The notes under the pieces are model-generated. The model did no database searches. It was not told where the DNA came from and saw only the letters and a program-made list of their open reading frames with translations. The translations under genes were made by a program, and so were the position numbers. Shown in pieces: positions 62,924 through 64,000 of a stretch of DNA of 64,000 nucleotides. This DNA is from Streptomyces sp. 35G-GA-8. Its GTDB lineage: Bacteria > Actinomycetota > Actinomycetes > Streptomycetales > Streptomycetaceae. Where the stretch lies: NCBI RefSeq assembly GCF_023534745.1, contig NZ_JAMHJQ010000019.1, positions 1-64,000 of the forward strand. Direction: 5' to 3'. Positions within the stretch are counted from its first letter, which is position 1. Every line of letters starts with the position of its first letter.

Positions 62924-64000
62924 ACGACATTCCCCGGTGTGGCCGGACGGGCCTTCAGCCGCTGGGAGAGCACCTGGGCGACTTCGCCCAGCGGGCCGGG
63001 CCGCCCCAGCTCACCGTGGGTGCAGTCGATGGGCAGTATCTCCATCCCGCCGGCGTCCACCAGCGGGCGCCACAGGTCACGGGCGACGTCCGGTGAGGTC
63101 TCCCGGGCGGTGAAGATCAGTGGGTCGCCGGTGAACCGGCCCGGCTTGTGGGCGTACGAGAGGGCAGAGTTGTTGGCGAAGATCCGGGCGACGGCCGCGA
63201 CCCGCTGCTCGTCGAACGAGGCGAGCAGCCCCGTCTGTTCGCGGGCGATCTCCACGAACCGCGGATAGGTCAGCGACTCGCCCGCCCAGCCGGCGGGGTC
63301 GTACCCGAAGAACTCCAGCACCATCGCCAGCACATCCCCGCCGGTCACCCGCGCCGTGGGCCCGCCCGCGCTGTCCTTGGCCCGGTCCGCGGGAAAGGCG
63401 TCCAGAACGGCCAGCAGTCCGACGCTCTCGCCGCTCAACTGGAGCTGTACCGCCATCTCATGGGCCACCAGCCCGCCGAACGACCAGCCCAGCAGCTGGT
63501 ACGGGCCGGTGGGCTGCACGGAGCGGATGTGATCCACATAGTCCGCCGCCATCTCCTGGAGGGACGCGGGCAGCACCTCCTCGCCGTCAAGTCCTCGCGC
63601 CTGGAGGCCGTACACCGGCTGGTCCGTACCCAGCGGTCCGGTGAGCCCGGCGTAGGACCAGGCGATCCCCGCCGCCGGGTGGACGCAGAACAGGGGCGGA
63701 CGCCCACCGGACTCGCGCAGCGGCAGCAGGACGCCGATACCGCTCCCCGGGTCCCGCTGTGTGCCCGCGAGCAGCACCTCGGCCGCCGCCTCGGTGCCCC
63801 CGGCGGACTCGCCGGCGCTCTCGCCACCCGCCATGAAACCGCCGACGCTCCGGGTGGGTTCGGTCGCCGCCGTGGTCAGCAGCCGGACGAACCGGTCGGC
63901 GAGCGATTCCACCCGCTCGCGCTCCATCAGATGCGGACGGTAGTCGAACCGGAGGAGCAGCCGCTCGCCGCGCGCGGACACCACCAGGTTCAGCGGGAAG
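62920..64000 (-). CDS. NRPS C-terminus: C domain directly followed by thioesterase (partial)
   Basis: Only the last 360 residues are in the window. The first part ([20 protein letters not shown]) is the end of a condensation domain. A 45-residue Gly/Ala/Ser/Glu linker leads into a type I thioesterase: [13 protein letters not shown] oxyanion strand, nucleophile GWSFGG, a lid, and His in DCTHGELG. There is no PCP (no LGGDS) between C and TE. The TE should release the peptide by lactone formation. The stop overlaps the next NRPS start (ATGA), so the two are translated together. Confidence 0.9.

Overview
The window is high-GC DNA (third codon positions almost all G or C) with GTG starts, ATGA/GTGA gene overlaps and gene families typical of actinobacteria. 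I read it as a Streptomyces chromosome segment carrying the edges of two separate natural-product clusters with about 40 kb of ordinary and accessory genes between them. No rRNA, tRNA, CRISPR array, integrase or full insertion sequence was seen.

Left edge (1-10.5 kb, minus strand): a hybrid NRPS/PKS gene, open at the window start, begins with formyltransferase - adenylation - carrier domains and continues KS - DH - ACP - KS without AT or KR. The adenylation pocket reads DILQLGLIWK, the glycine code, so the start unit should be N-formylglycine, as in 5-substituted oxazole polyketides (oxazolomycin, inthomycin and conglobatin type). A Rieske oxygenase lies 2 bp upstream, and a flavoprotein monooxygenase follows behind a 0.4 kb gap. 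Three palindromes stand upstream of the flavoprotein gene. An ECF41-type sigma factor with its own regulatory C-terminal domain marks the probable cluster edge.

Middle (11-53 kb): a small membrane protein and a secreted protein; a PLP enzyme whose start lies 14 bp from a 172-bp MITE-like element; an electron-transfer operon (ferric-reductase-like protein, FMN-binding protein, ApbE) divergent from a two-component system; a VanZ-like protein with a second two-component system; two unfamiliar proteins of 1071 and 342 residues joined by a 7-bp tandem repeat that carries Shine-Dalgarno-like cores; a zinc alcohol dehydrogenase divergent from a MmyB-type regulator; an orphan molybdopterin subunit; a GC-rich inverted-repeat cassette and a 28-bp tandem duplication; an FtsX/LolD-type ABC transporter divergent from a NarL-type two-component system; a TetR/epimerase pair; a Tat-exported phosphodiesterase; a rhodanese; an AsnC regulator; and a TPR-CHAT protease divergent from two small accessory genes.

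Right edge (53-64 kb, minus strand): an MbtH-like protein, a 3150-residue NRPS with order C-A-PCP-C-A-PCP-E-C, and the end of a second NRPS in which a C domain runs straight into a thioesterase. The two A pockets read DFWNIGMVHK (threonine) and DALWWGGTFK (valine-like). The first C domain resembles EntF-type domains that accept an aryl starter. Aryl-Thr-D-Val/D-Abu is the opening of actinomycin and streptogramin-B chromopeptides, so a lactone of that class is the best guess. Specificities and product classes are inferred from motifs; domain calls are read directly.
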